In this document: positions 43,203 to 50,906 of the stretch, one piece after another
Numbering within the stretch: position 1 is the stretch's first letter
How the letters are laid out: every line of letters begins with the position of its first letter
NCBI RefSeq assembly: GCF_021044885.1
Contig: NZ_JAJNOD010000001.1
Span: forward strand, 1,612,001-1,676,000
Direction: 5' to 3'
Source: Microbacterium nymphoidis
GTDB lineage: Bacteria > Actinomycetota > Actinomycetes > Actinomycetales > Microbacteriaceae
DNA: 64,000 nucleotides
The notes under the pieces: model-generated
Databases searched by the model: none
Told to the model about the DNA's origin: nothing
What the model saw: only the letters and a program-made list of their open reading frames with translations
Translations under genes and position numbers: made by a program

Positions 43203-43219
43203 AGGTTTGCCTTACACTT
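43201..43219 (+). promoter_or_regulatory. DtxR/IdeR-type iron box overlapping the -10
   Basis: TTAGGTTTGCCTTACACTT matches the DtxR consensus TTAGGTTAGCCTAACCTAA well in the left half and partly in the right. TACACT (43213-43218) inside it is a -10 hexamer 6 bases before the heme oxygenase ATG. Iron-loaded DtxR would thus block transcription. Confidence 0.75.
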
Positions 43220-43224
43220 GCCGT

Positions 43225-43878
43225 ATGGCCGACATCATCTCCCTCTCCACCGCCATCCGCGAGCGCTCTCACGGTGCGCACTCCGACAGCGAGGGGGCGG
43301 GCTTCATGTCCGCACTGATGCGCGGACAGGGCACCCGCGAGGACTACATCGCCCTCGTCGCGCAGCACTACTTCATGTACGAGGCGCTGGAGGCTGCCAC
43401 CGAGCGCATGCGGCACGATCCTGTCGCGGCCACGTTCATCAGCGAGAAGCTGACCCGCATGCCGGCGCTCGAGGCGGATCTCGAGTTCCTGCTCGGACCC
43501 GACTGGCGTACGCAGATCGAGCCCCTCCCGGCCACGCGCCGCTATGTGGACCGCATCAACCAGGTCGGCAGCACCTGGGTGGGCGGGTTCGTCGCGCACC
43601 ACTACACCCGCTACCTCGGCGACCTGTCCGGCGGACAGTTCATCGGAAAGGTGATGGCCCGCCAGTTCGGCTTCGAGACCAATGGCATCGGCTTCTACAT
43701 CTTCGGCGACATCGCCGACCCGTCCGCTTTCAAGGACACCTATCGCGAGCAGCTGGATGCGGCTCCGTGGGACGACGCCGAGAAGGAGCGAGTCATCGAG
43801 GAGGTCCTCGTGGCGTACCAGTTCAACACCGATGTTTTCGTGGACCTGCAGCGCGCGAAGGAATCCGCCGCCGCCTGA
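43225..43878 (+). CDS. hmuO: Biliverdin-producing heme oxygenase
   Basis: A 217-residue heme oxygenase that opens heme to biliverdin, CO and Fe2+. The proximal His is His19 in SHGAHSDSEG, and the distal helix carries the flexible GDLSGGQFIGK motif. VAQHYFMYEALE and TRRYVDRINQV are also family-typical. The length matches C. diphtheriae HmuO. The ATG at 43225, and not the earlier in-frame ATG, follows the -10/iron box. It is regulated by iron by inference. No heme importer is in the window. Confidence 0.9.
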   Translation: MADIISLSTAIRERSHGAHSDSEGAGFMSALMRGQGTREDYIALVAQHYFMYEALEAATERMRHDPVAATFISEKLTRMPALEADLEFLLGPDWRTQIEPLPATRRYVDRINQVGSTWVGGFVAHHYTRYLGDLSGGQFIGKVMARQFGFETNGIGFYIFGDIADPSAFKDTYREQLDAAPWDDAEKERVIEEVLVAYQFNTDVFVDLQRAKESAAA

Positions 43879-43882
43879 CACC

Positions 43883-43942
43883 TTTCATTGCGCGCACATT
43901 GCTCCCCCCACCGGCCAGGGGAGCCATGTGCGCACTATGAAG
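43883..43942. repeat. Palindromic repeat family, copy 4
   Basis: Imperfect inverted repeat (43883-43907 and 43917-43942), one arm TTTCATTGCGCGCACATTGC, the other ending CGCACTATGAAG. It starts 4 bases after the heme oxygenase stop and contains the stop codon of the convergent helicase gene. Confidence 0.85.
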
Positions 43943-45296
43943 CGGGAGTTCCCCGATGCGCGTTCATCATGAATCGACGCACATCCGGGTCCACCCGAAT
44001 GTCGCTGGGGCGCAGTGGACGTGAGAGATACAGCCCGTCGAGCGAGGTCAGCCGGCTCAGCGCAACGTAGGTCTGCCCGGGCGCGAACGCGCCGGAGCCG
44101 AGATCGATGATCGCGCGGTCGTACGTCTTTCCCTGCGATTTGTGGATGGTGACCGCCCACGCCAGGCGCAGCGGGAACTGGGTGAACTCCGCGACGATCT
44201 CCCGGTTGAGCTTCTTCGATCCCGGGTCGTAGACGTATCTGTAGCGCTCCCACACCACCGGCTCCACGTCGAACTCGTCGCCGTCCACGTCCACCCGCAC
44301 GCTATCGCCCGAGATGGCCGTCACCGTTCCGATCGTGCCGTTGACGTAGCGCGGCGGCTCCGGGAAGGCCTGGGTGTCGTTGCGCAGGAACATCACCTGC
44401 GCGCCGATCTTGAGCTTGAGTTCCGCGTCGGCCGGATAGTTCGCCTCACCACGGCCGAAGTCGCCGTTGATCTCCGCGACCGCGGTCTGCTCCCGCCCAT
44501 TCAGCGCGGCGAGGTGGCGCGCATTGATGCGGTTGACGATGTCGTTGCGGGTGGCGAGCGTGATGATCGGCTCATCCGCATCCTCCGGAGGCACGCGTGC
44601 GCCCGTGCGATTGAGCACGCCCGCGATGTCGGCGGTCACGCGTCCGTAGCGCACCGCGTTCAGCATCGCCTTGAACCCGTCGTCGGACTGCCGGTGGATC
44701 TCCACCAGCTCGCGCACGTGCAGTTGGGCGCCGTGGCGGCCGAGATCGAGCAGGCCGTCCGCACCCGGGTCCTCACCGGACCAGACATGCGCGTCGAAGA
44801 ACCAGAACGAGCGGTAGTGGTCGTTGACGTACCGCTGCTCGTCCCCGCGCGGAGGCACCGGGGCGAGCTGATACGGATCACCGAACATGACCACCTGCAC
44901 CCCGCCGAACGCCTCGCCCCGCCGGCCCCGCGCCTGTCGCAGGGAACGATCCATCGCGTCCATGAGATCGGCGTTCACCATGGAGACCTCATCGATGACG
45001 AGGGTGTCGATGGCGTTCAGGATCTTGCGCGTGGCGTCGTTCTGCTCGATCTCCCCGTCGGCGATGAGACCGATCGGCAGCCGGAACAGGGAGTGGATCG
45101 TCTGCCCCTCCACGTTGAGCGCGGCGACCCCGGTGGGGGCGCACACCGCGATCTGCTTGGAGGTGTTCCAGGCGAGGTGCTGCAGCAGCGTGGACTTTCC
45201 CGTACCCGCACGGCCCGTCACGAACACATGCTCCCGGGTGTCCTCGATCAGCCGGAAGAGGGCTTCCTGCTCGGCGGACAGGGACGGGACGCTCAC
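43935..45296 (-). CDS. PIF1/RecD2-like SF1B DNA helicase
   Basis: A 453-residue ATP-dependent helicase. Walker A is GRAGTGKST (28-36), followed by motif Ia APTGVAALNV, Walker B LVIDEVSMV, motif III MFGDPYQLAPV, and a C-terminal VTIHKSQGKTYDRAIIDLG and TYVALSRLTSLDGLYL (motifs V-VI). An SH3-like insert (KIGAQVMFLRND, YVNGTIGTVTAI) is as in PIF1. The GTG at 45296 has GAGGAG upstream. A replication or repair role is expected from the family. The final codons lie inside palindromic repeat copy 4. Confidence 0.88.
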   Translation of the reverse strand: MSVPSLSAEQEALFRLIEDTREHVFVTGRAGTGKSTLLQHLAWNTSKQIAVCAPTGVAALNVEGQTIHSLFRLPIGLIADGEIEQNDATRKILNAIDTLVIDEVSMVNADLMDAMDRSLRQARGRRGEAFGGVQVVMFGDPYQLAPVPPRGDEQRYVNDHYRSFWFFDAHVWSGEDPGADGLLDLGRHGAQLHVRELVEIHRQSDDGFKAMLNAVRYGRVTADIAGVLNRTGARVPPEDADEPIITLATRNDIVNRINARHLAALNGREQTAVAEINGDFGRGEANYPADAELKLKIGAQVMFLRNDTQAFPEPPRYVNGTIGTVTAISGDSVRVDVDGDEFDVEPVVWERYRYVYDPGSKKLNREIVAEFTQFPLRLAWAVTIHKSQGKTYDRAIIDLGSGAFAPGQTYVALSRLTSLDGLYLSRPLRPSDIRVDPDVRRFMMNAHRGTPAS

Positions 45297-45461
45297 ATGA
45301 CTCCTCGGTGGCGATGATGGGTGTGTCGCGTGCCGGTGACCCCGCGCTCCGCGATCCGGACGACCCTTCCATCGTAGGATCCCGGAGGCTGCGGCATGCC
45401 CCACCGCGGCTGGGGAGATATCGATACGGTCCCATCACGGCGGTTTCGCACCGTGCCTTCC

Positions 45462-45467
45462 TAGACT
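45462..45467 (+). promoter_or_regulatory. -10 hexamer TAGACT, leaderless GTG start
   Basis: TAGACT ends 6 bases before GTG 45474, favouring it over the internal ATG at 45522. Confidence 0.45.
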
Positions 45468-45473
45468 GGCAGG

Positions 45474-46538
45474 GTGGGATTTCGGGTCAGGGGAGATGGC
45501 GATCGCCAGCGTCCTCTCGCGATGGATCTCACGCTGATCGCCGTCGCCGTGGTCGTCGTGGCGGCAGCGGGGGTCGTCGGCTACCGGGCCGCCTACCAGT
45601 CGCTCTACAGCCCCAGCGCTTTCGTGGTCAACTACCTCGATCTGCTCGCCGGTGGCCGCGCAGCCGATGCCCTCCAGGTGCCGGGCGTCGGCATCGACTC
45701 AGCGGATCTCGAAGCTGCGGGCGTGGACGTCGCAGCCTCGGATGCGCTGCTACGCAGCACGGCACTCGCTCCGCTGACCGACGTGCACGTCGTGGACGAA
45801 CAAGCGGATGGCGACATCACCCGGGTACACGTGGAATATCAGGCCGGCGGGCACGCGGGAAGCACCGTGTTCGAGGTGCAGCAGGACGGGTGGATCGGGT
45901 TCCTGCCGTCCTGGCGCTTCGCGAAGACGCCGCTCGCCGTGGTGGATCTGACGGTCCTCGGCGCCATGCAGTTCACGGTCAACGGGTTCACGATGGACAA
46001 GCGCCAGGTCTCGGCGGCGGGTGTGGATGCCGATCCGGCTGCCCCCGTGCCGCTGCTGGTCTTCACGCCCGGGCTCTACTCCATCTCCGTGGACACCAGC
46101 ATCTCGGCCACTCCCGGCGTCGCCGTCCTGGCCGATTCACCGCTCACGCAGCTGCCGATCGAGGTGCAGGCCCAGCCCACCACGAGCTTCGTGCAGGTGG
46201 TGCAGGAAAAGGTCGACGCCTTCCTCACCCAGTGCGCCGAGCAGCAGGTGCTCCAGCCCACCAGCTGCCCGTTCGGACGGTTCGTCCAGAACCGCATCGA
46301 CGGACCGCCCACCTGGAGCATCGTGAAGATGCCACAGGTCACGGTACTGCCATCCGGGGAGAACTGGATCATCCCGAACACCGAGGGCACGGCACACATC
46401 GAGGTGGACGTCACGATGATCGCCGACGACACCAAGCAGCACCTCAGCGAGGATGTCCCGTTCGTGATCAACGGGACGATCACGATCCTCCCCGACGGGC
46501 GCGCCTCGATCGTGGTCACGGGACCCGACACCCGCTGA
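45474..46538 (+). CDS. Single-helix exported protein of unknown function
   Basis: Unrecognised 354-residue protein. One N-terminal membrane helix (about 17-37) is followed by an extracytoplasmic region rich in beta-structure with PLLVFTPGLYSISVDTSISATPGVAVLADSP in the middle. Two cysteines near residues 260 and 273 (TQCAEQQ, TSCPFGR) could form a disulfide. Similar proteins of Microbacteriaceae carry no function. ATG 45522 is an alternative start. Confidence 0.7.
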   Translation: MGFRVRGDGDRQRPLAMDLTLIAVAVVVVAAAGVVGYRAAYQSLYSPSAFVVNYLDLLAGGRAADALQVPGVGIDSADLEAAGVDVAASDALLRSTALAPLTDVHVVDEQADGDITRVHVEYQAGGHAGSTVFEVQQDGWIGFLPSWRFAKTPLAVVDLTVLGAMQFTVNGFTMDKRQVSAAGVDADPAAPVPLLVFTPGLYSISVDTSISATPGVAVLADSPLTQLPIEVQAQPTTSFVQVVQEKVDAFLTQCAEQQVLQPTSCPFGRFVQNRIDGPPTWSIVKMPQVTVLPSGENWIIPNTEGTAHIEVDVTMIADDTKQHLSEDVPFVINGTITILPDGRASIVVTGPDTR

Positions 46539-46549
46539 CGTCCGCGTCG

Positions 46550-46607
46550 CGAAACGAGGAGAACGACGCCGGCGCGAGGGCATCACGCCGGAATCGTCCT
46601 CGTTTCG
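46550..46607. terminator. Bidirectional hairpin between convergent genes
   Basis: CGAAACGAGGA (46550-46560) pairs with TCCTCGTTTCG (46597-46607), extended inward by ACG/CGT and GCCGG/CCGGC-type pairing. It lies between the convergent hypothetical and CopD-CtaG genes. Confidence 0.75.
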
Positions 46608-46617
46608 GCGGATTCTC

Positions 46618-48588
46618 CTACTTCTGATCCACGCTGTCGCGCTCGGCGAGGCGAGCCAGGCGTGCGTTGTATTCGGCCAGCTCCTGATCGCCCGTGCGAT
46701 CGGCGTGCCGATCGCTGCGCTTCTGGGCACGGGCGTCGGACCGGCTCCACTGGATGGCCACCGTGATGGCGACGATCAGCGTGGGGATCTCGCCGATCGA
46801 CCACGCGATGCCGCCGCCGATGTACTGGTCGTCCATCGGAGTGGGACCCCACGGACGCGCCATCGAGCCGTACCACTCGGCCACCATCAGCCCGGTGTTC
46901 ATCATGATCGCCATGCCGAAGAACGCGTGCATGGCGGCCACCGCGATGAGGGTGATCAGTCGTCCGGCGTGCGGGAAGCGGTAGGGGATCGGGTCCACGC
47001 CGATCAGCGACAGCACGAACAGATACCCCGAGATCAGGAAGTGGACGGTCATCCACTCGTGGCCGAGGTGGTCGTACAGCGACCAGCGGAACAGATCGGT
47101 GAAGTAGAACACCCACAGCGAGGCGACGAAGATCGCCGCAGCGACGATCGGATGCGTGATGATGCGCGAGAACGGCGAGTGCACGGCCCACAGGATCCAC
47201 TCGCGGCCGCCACGGGTCCCGTCGGTGCGCTTGTGGATGGTGCGCAGCGCCAGCGTGACGGGAGCACCGGCCACCAGGCACAGCGGGATCGCCATCGTCA
47301 GCAGCATGTGGCCCAGCATGTGCACGCTGAAGAGGTAGTCGCCGTAGGCGTTCACCGGGCCACAGGTCACCCACAGCAGCAGGAGCAGCCCGACGAACCA
47401 GAGAACGGTGCGATAGATGGGCCAGGAGTCCCCGCGACGGCGAAGTCGCACCACGCCGGCGATGTAGAAGAAGGCACCGAACATGATGGCCAGCGCCCAG
47501 AGGATGTCGACGTCCCACTGGGTGAGCCAGCGCATCGGGGTGAGCTCGGGAGGCAGATCCGAGCCGGTCATGATGCGTGCGGGCGTCTGCACCGGGGTCG
47601 GAGCGAGACCTGTCGGCGGCTCGGAGCGGGCGAGCGCAGCGGCGATCCCGCTCGCGAGCCCCATGAGCGCGAGCTCCACGGCGACGAGCGTCCAGAACGG
47701 TCCGCCCGTGCTGTCGGCCCCGCCCTGAGCGATGAGCCGGCGGCGATACATCGCACCGGCCACGCCGAGCAACACCAGCAGCGCGGTCTTCGCCAGCACC
47801 AGGATGCCGTACGGGGTGGCCAGCGCCGACCAGTCGCCGACGGCCACGTAGGCGCGCACGACGCCCGAGAGCGTGACCACGATGAACGACACCAGCGCGA
47901 GCGTGGAGTAGCGGTAGAGCACATCGACCATGCGCTTGCGCATCAGCGGCCGGATGATCACAAGGGTGAGCAGGCCACCGACCCAGACCGCGGCACCGAC
48001 GGTGTGCAGCACCATCGCCGTGAGCGTGATGGTGTGGTTGGCGAGGTCACCGGAGTGACCCTGGGTGGCCATCGGAACCATCGCCGCGATCGCGAGCGCC
48101 GCCGTCACGGCGGAGACGAACCAGCCGCGAGCGGCGAAGGCGAGCACGGAGATGGCCGCTCCCGCGAGCGTCGTGATCAGCCAGGTGATACCGGCCTCGG
48201 TGCCCAGGAAGCGGCCGAGGGTGCTGCCGAACGTGTCATCGAGGGAGATCGGGGCCCCTACGGCACTGGCAGAACTGAAGATGCCGACGGTGGCGGCCGC
48301 GGCCGCGAACACGGCAGCGGAGATGGAGGTCACATCCAGCGCACGCTCGAAGGACTTCTGGCCGGGCTTCAGCGCGAACAGCGCGATCACCACGGATCCC
48401 ACCATGCCCGCACCCGAGAGGTTCACGACCAGCTTGGCGATCGGGATGCCCCACCGCACCACAGGACCGGCGTCGGCCAGCAGCAGTGGCGCGGCGCCGC
48501 CGCCGAATCCCAGCGCCCAGAGCACGCCGACGAGCGCGGTGGCGGCGAGGATGATCGGACCGATGAGGCGGAGGGAGCGGGAATCCAC
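46618..48588 (-). CDS. CopD-CtaG fusion (copper/cytochrome oxidase assembly-like membrane protein)
   Basis: A 656-residue polytopic protein. Residues ~1-320 are a CopD-like copper-resistance domain (HTITLTAMVLHTVGAAVWVGGLL, with conserved His). Residues ~345-610 are a caa3-type CtaG domain (FSVHMLGHMLLTMAIPLCLVAGAPVTLALR, HSPFSRIITHPIVAA, HLGHEWMTVHFLISGYLF, AAMHAFFGMAIM). The C-terminal tail is charged. It is thought to handle copper for cytochrome oxidase maturation or copper homeostasis. The fusion is common in actinobacteria. The gene starts with GTG, 6 bases after TAGGCT, with no Shine-Dalgarno. Confidence 0.87.
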   Translation of the reverse strand: MDSRSLRLIGPIILAATALVGVLWALGFGGGAAPLLLADAGPVVRWGIPIAKLVVNLSGAGMVGSVVIALFALKPGQKSFERALDVTSISAAVFAAAAATVGIFSSASAVGAPISLDDTFGSTLGRFLGTEAGITWLITTLAGAAISVLAFAARGWFVSAVTAALAIAAMVPMATQGHSGDLANHTITLTAMVLHTVGAAVWVGGLLTLVIIRPLMRKRMVDVLYRYSTLALVSFIVVTLSGVVRAYVAVGDWSALATPYGILVLAKTALLVLLGVAGAMYRRRLIAQGGADSTGGPFWTLVAVELALMGLASGIAAALARSEPPTGLAPTPVQTPARIMTGSDLPPELTPMRWLTQWDVDILWALAIMFGAFFYIAGVVRLRRRGDSWPIYRTVLWFVGLLLLLWVTCGPVNAYGDYLFSVHMLGHMLLTMAIPLCLVAGAPVTLALRTIHKRTDGTRGGREWILWAVHSPFSRIITHPIVAAAIFVASLWVFYFTDLFRWSLYDHLGHEWMTVHFLISGYLFVLSLIGVDPIPYRFPHAGRLITLIAVAAMHAFFGMAIMMNTGLMVAEWYGSMARPWGPTPMDDQYIGGGIAWSIGEIPTLIVAITVAIQWSRSDARAQKRSDRHADRTGDQELAEYNARLARLAERDSVDQK

Positions 48589-48594
48589 CCCACC

Positions 48595-48600
48595 AGCCTA
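48595..48600 (-). promoter_or_regulatory. -10 hexamer TAGGCT, leaderless GTG start
   Basis: Reverse-strand TAGGCT ends 6 bases before the GTG of the CopD-CtaG gene. Confidence 0.5.
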
Positions 48601-48724
48601 GGCTCGCGGCCTGGGAGTCACTGCCGAGGACGGTTGTCTCCGGCGCAGGATCATGCGCCGAAATCATGACGGAAGGAGCGAATACCTCATGCTTCCAGCG
48701 CACGATCATGGATTCGCGAAAACG

Positions 48725-48761
48725 CGAAGGGGCGGGGTGCGTGATGCACCCCGCCCCTTCG
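48725..48761. terminator. Strong hairpin terminator of the HU gene
   Basis: Perfect 16-bp stem (CGAAGGGGCGGGGTGC at 48725-48740 with its complement at 48746-48761) and a 5-base loop, 6 bases after the HU stop codon. Confidence 0.85.
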
Positions 48762-48767
48762 ACGGAA

Positions 48768-49055
48768 TTACTTGACGGCAGCCTTGAGCTTGGAGCCAGC
48801 GGTCACCTTGACGCGCTTGCCGGCCGGGATCTTGATCTCGGCGCCGGTCTGCGGGTTGCGGCCGGTGCGAGCAGCCGTGTCGACCTGCTCGAACGCGATC
48901 CAGCCCGGGATCGAGACCTTGGCGCCCTTGGCGACGGCCTCGGAGACGGTGGAGAAGAGAGCGTCGAGCACACCCGAAACAGCAGCCTGGCTCTGACCGG
49001 TGGCGCTGGCGATGCTCGCGACGAGCTCGGTCTTGGTGATGGACTTGTCAGCCAT
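48768..49055 (-). CDS. hup: HU family nucleoid-associated DNA-binding protein
   Basis: A 95-residue histone-like protein. The helical N-terminus (ITKTELVASIASATGQSQAAVSGVLDALF) is followed by VSIPGWIAFEQVDTAARTGRNPQTGAEIKIPAGKRVKVTAGSKLKAAV, with the GRNPQTG tip of the DNA-bending beta-arm and the Pro that intercalates. It lacks the long Lys/Ala tail of mycobacterial HupB, as in other Microbacteriaceae. The ATG has GGAGGA upstream. A long AT-rich palindrome lies about 130 bp upstream. Confidence 0.92.
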   Translation of the reverse strand: MADKSITKTELVASIASATGQSQAAVSGVLDALFSTVSEAVAKGAKVSIPGWIAFEQVDTAARTGRNPQTGAEIKIPAGKRVKVTAGSKLKAAVK

Positions 49056-49182
49056 GTGATGATCCTCCAGCGGCGAGGATCGCCGCGTCGTGAGTTGTTC
49101 ACCCCGGAGGCGGAAGCCCCCGGAGAGTCGTTCGACCGGGATGAGAGTATCAACCGCACCCCCGAAAACGCGGAAATACGCG

Positions 49183-49232
49183 GGTTTCACCCCCTTTTTT
49201 CCGCGATTCGCGAAAAAAAGGGGGTCAAAACC
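49183..49232. promoter_or_regulatory. AT-rich ~50-bp palindrome upstream of hup
   Basis: ACCCCCTTTTTTCCGCG (49189-49205) pairs with CGCGAAAAAAAGGGGGT (49209-49225) with a single mismatch. Outer GGTTT and AAAACC extend the symmetry. It sits between the divergent hup and hypothetical membrane genes, in a stretch far richer in A/T tracts than its surroundings. An HU-bound or autoregulatory site, a bidirectional promoter element or an RNA hairpin are all possible. Confidence 0.6.
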
Positions 49233-49347
49233 GTCTCGATCGTTGCGCTGAGCCGGATTTCTCCAGGGTTTCGGGCCCGATCGGGCACAATGTGGATGGT
49301 CGTCGTATCGATGACCGCGTCCCGCCCCATTGCTTCTGGAGGACCCC

Positions 49348-50220
49348 GTGGCCGAGCAGCGCCCGAAGAAGAAGGTCGTCGAGTCGACCGTCGAGACCCC
49401 TGCCGCGGATGCGTCGGCTCCCACCTGGCGCCCGACAGCCGAGGCGAAGAGCAAAGCCACGCGCTTCCGGATCATCGCAGCCGTGCTCTGGGCGCTCGCC
49501 ATCGCCGGCGAGGCGTTCGCGATCTTCTGGGTGCTCCGCCAGAACCCCGTCATCATGTGGCTGCTCATCGTGATGTTCGTGGTGATCGGCGCGCTGGCGA
49601 TCATCGGCGGTCAGCTCTGGAAGAAGGCGAACGACCTCGATCCCGCTTCCCGCAAGGATCCGGTGCGCTTCTTCGTGCAGAACCAGCTGGGCGCGATCAT
49701 CTCCGTGGTGGCGTTCCTCCCGCTCATCATCCTGGTGTTCACGAACAAGAACATGACGGGCGGACAGAAGGCCCTGGCCGGGATCATCGGTATCGTGATC
49801 GCCGGTGCGGCGGTGGCCTCGAACATCGACTACTCGCCCGCATCTCAGGAGGAGTACGCGAACCAGGCCGGTCTGGTGCAGGACATCACCGGCAGCGACA
49901 AGGTGTACTGGACCACGTCCGGCTCGGTCTACCACCTGTGCCAGGAGGCGTCGGCGGTCAACAAGGAGTCGGCGGACAACACCATCCACGCCGGCACGAT
50001 CGCCCAGGCCCAGGCCGACGGCAAGGCCCGCCTGACCCTGCAGCTCCCGCAGGAGCTGAAGGAGTGCGGCTACACCGACTACGTGCTCCCCGACAACTGG
50101 CAGGCCGTGGTCAAGGGCGAGGCACCGTTCGTCCCGTCCGGCGAGGTGGCTCCCGCGGTCGAGCCCACCTCGGACGGCTCCGAGACTCCGGTGGCACCGG
50201 CTCCCTCCGCCACCAACTGA
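49348..50220 (+). CDS. Three-helix membrane protein of unknown function
   Basis: Unrecognised 290-residue protein. A charged N-terminus (AEQRPKKKVVES) is followed by membrane helices at about 40-60, 67-88 and 108-130 plus another hydrophobic stretch (~140-157). The outside domain includes DKVYWTTSGSVYHLCQEASAVN and LPQELKECGYTDYVLPDNW and ends in a Pro/Ala/Ser-rich tail. The cysteines in HLCQE and ECGY may pair. The GTG at 49348 has TGGAGGA upstream. It is divergent from hup and ends at a strong terminator. Confidence 0.75.
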   Translation: MAEQRPKKKVVESTVETPAADASAPTWRPTAEAKSKATRFRIIAAVLWALAIAGEAFAIFWVLRQNPVIMWLLIVMFVVIGALAIIGGQLWKKANDLDPASRKDPVRFFVQNQLGAIISVVAFLPLIILVFTNKNMTGGQKALAGIIGIVIAGAAVASNIDYSPASQEEYANQAGLVQDITGSDKVYWTTSGSVYHLCQEASAVNKESADNTIHAGTIAQAQADGKARLTLQLPQELKECGYTDYVLPDNWQAVVKGEAPFVPSGEVAPAVEPTSDGSETPVAPAPSATN

Positions 50221-50270
50221 CGTCAACGCCACGGGCCCCGCACTCCGGTGCGGGGCCCGCGGCGTTGACG
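50221..50270. terminator. Bidirectional terminator
   Basis: 23-bp stem with one mismatch (50221-50243 with 50248-50270), arms beginning CGTCAACGCC, starting directly after one stop codon and ending 7 bases from the stop of the convergent gene. Confidence 0.88.
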
Positions 50271-50277
50271 TCGGGCT

Positions 50278-50769
50278 TCAGACGATCCGGATCCCGCGCT
50301 TCGCCAGCGCATCTCGCGCGGCCGCCGAGAGCATGGCCTCCGGATCCGAGACCTCCGCCAGTGCGGGCAGCTGATCGAGATCGCGGTCGGTGAGCTCCTC
50401 GATGTCGAAACGCGCGTCATCGGCGCCCCAGCGGGGATCGAGCTGACGAAGGACCTCGTTCGTGCGGGAGAACCGCAGCATCGCCACCTCAGCAACGAGG
50501 GCGGCGGGCAGCTGATAGCCGCGGAACCAGTCCTCCACCGGGGCGCCGGGGTGCAGGCTCGCGGGCATCGTGAAGGCGGGCAGCACCGCACCCTCGTCGT
50601 ACATGAGGCGCTGCATCACGGCGAGCTTCAGAGGGAAGGAGCGCAGCCGCGCCGGAGGCGGACCGGCTTCGGAACGAGGGCCGCCCGGCTCCGCGGCCAC
50701 GTGCGTCGGCACGCTCGGCGTGACGCCCGCCGGGGCGCTCGGTCGGCGGAAGAGGTCTCGCAATCCCAT
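50278..50769 (-). CDS. Hypothetical cytosolic protein
   Basis: Unrecognised 163-residue protein. The N-terminal 35 residues are Pro/Ala-rich (MGLRDLFRRPSAPAGVTPS). The C-terminal ~115 residues form a compact helical domain (FPLKLAVMQRLMYDEGAVLP, EDWFRGYQLPAALVAEVAMLRFSRTNEVLRQLDPRWG). No motif points to a function. The ATG at 50769 has GGAGGAG upstream and avoids a longer extension into the AT-rich promoter of the next operon. Confidence 0.68.
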   Translation of the reverse strand: MGLRDLFRRPSAPAGVTPSVPTHVAAEPGGPRSEAGPPPARLRSFPLKLAVMQRLMYDEGAVLPAFTMPASLHPGAPVEDWFRGYQLPAALVAEVAMLRFSRTNEVLRQLDPRWGADDARFDIEELTDRDLDQLPALAEVSDPEAMLSAAARDALAKRGIRIV

Positions 50770-50814
50770 GGAGCGATTCTCCTCCGCGATTGGTAACGAT
50801 TGAGGAATTCGCAG

Positions 50815-50880
50815 ATCAGACATTTATTTTCTCGCCTGTCTTAACCATATTCTTTCTGCCAGAATCAAATTCACACCCCT
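50815..50880 (+). promoter_or_regulatory. AT-rich promoter region of the deacetylase-ABC-lyase operon
   Basis: This short stretch is much richer in A/T than its surroundings. It contains a small inverted pair ATTCT/AGAAT (50849-50853, 50861-50865) and TTAACC. It is the natural place for the operon promoter and for a site of the operon's own ROK regulator. No consensus could be fixed. Confidence 0.4.
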
Positions 50881-50906
50881 CATCGACCTGATCGAAGGAG
50901 ATCCCG

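Noticed and set aside
46705..48669. Forward open frame of 654 codons opposite the CopD-CtaG gene
   Set aside because: His/Arg/Asp-rich antisense translation with no hydrophobic pattern, while the other strand has clear membrane domains.
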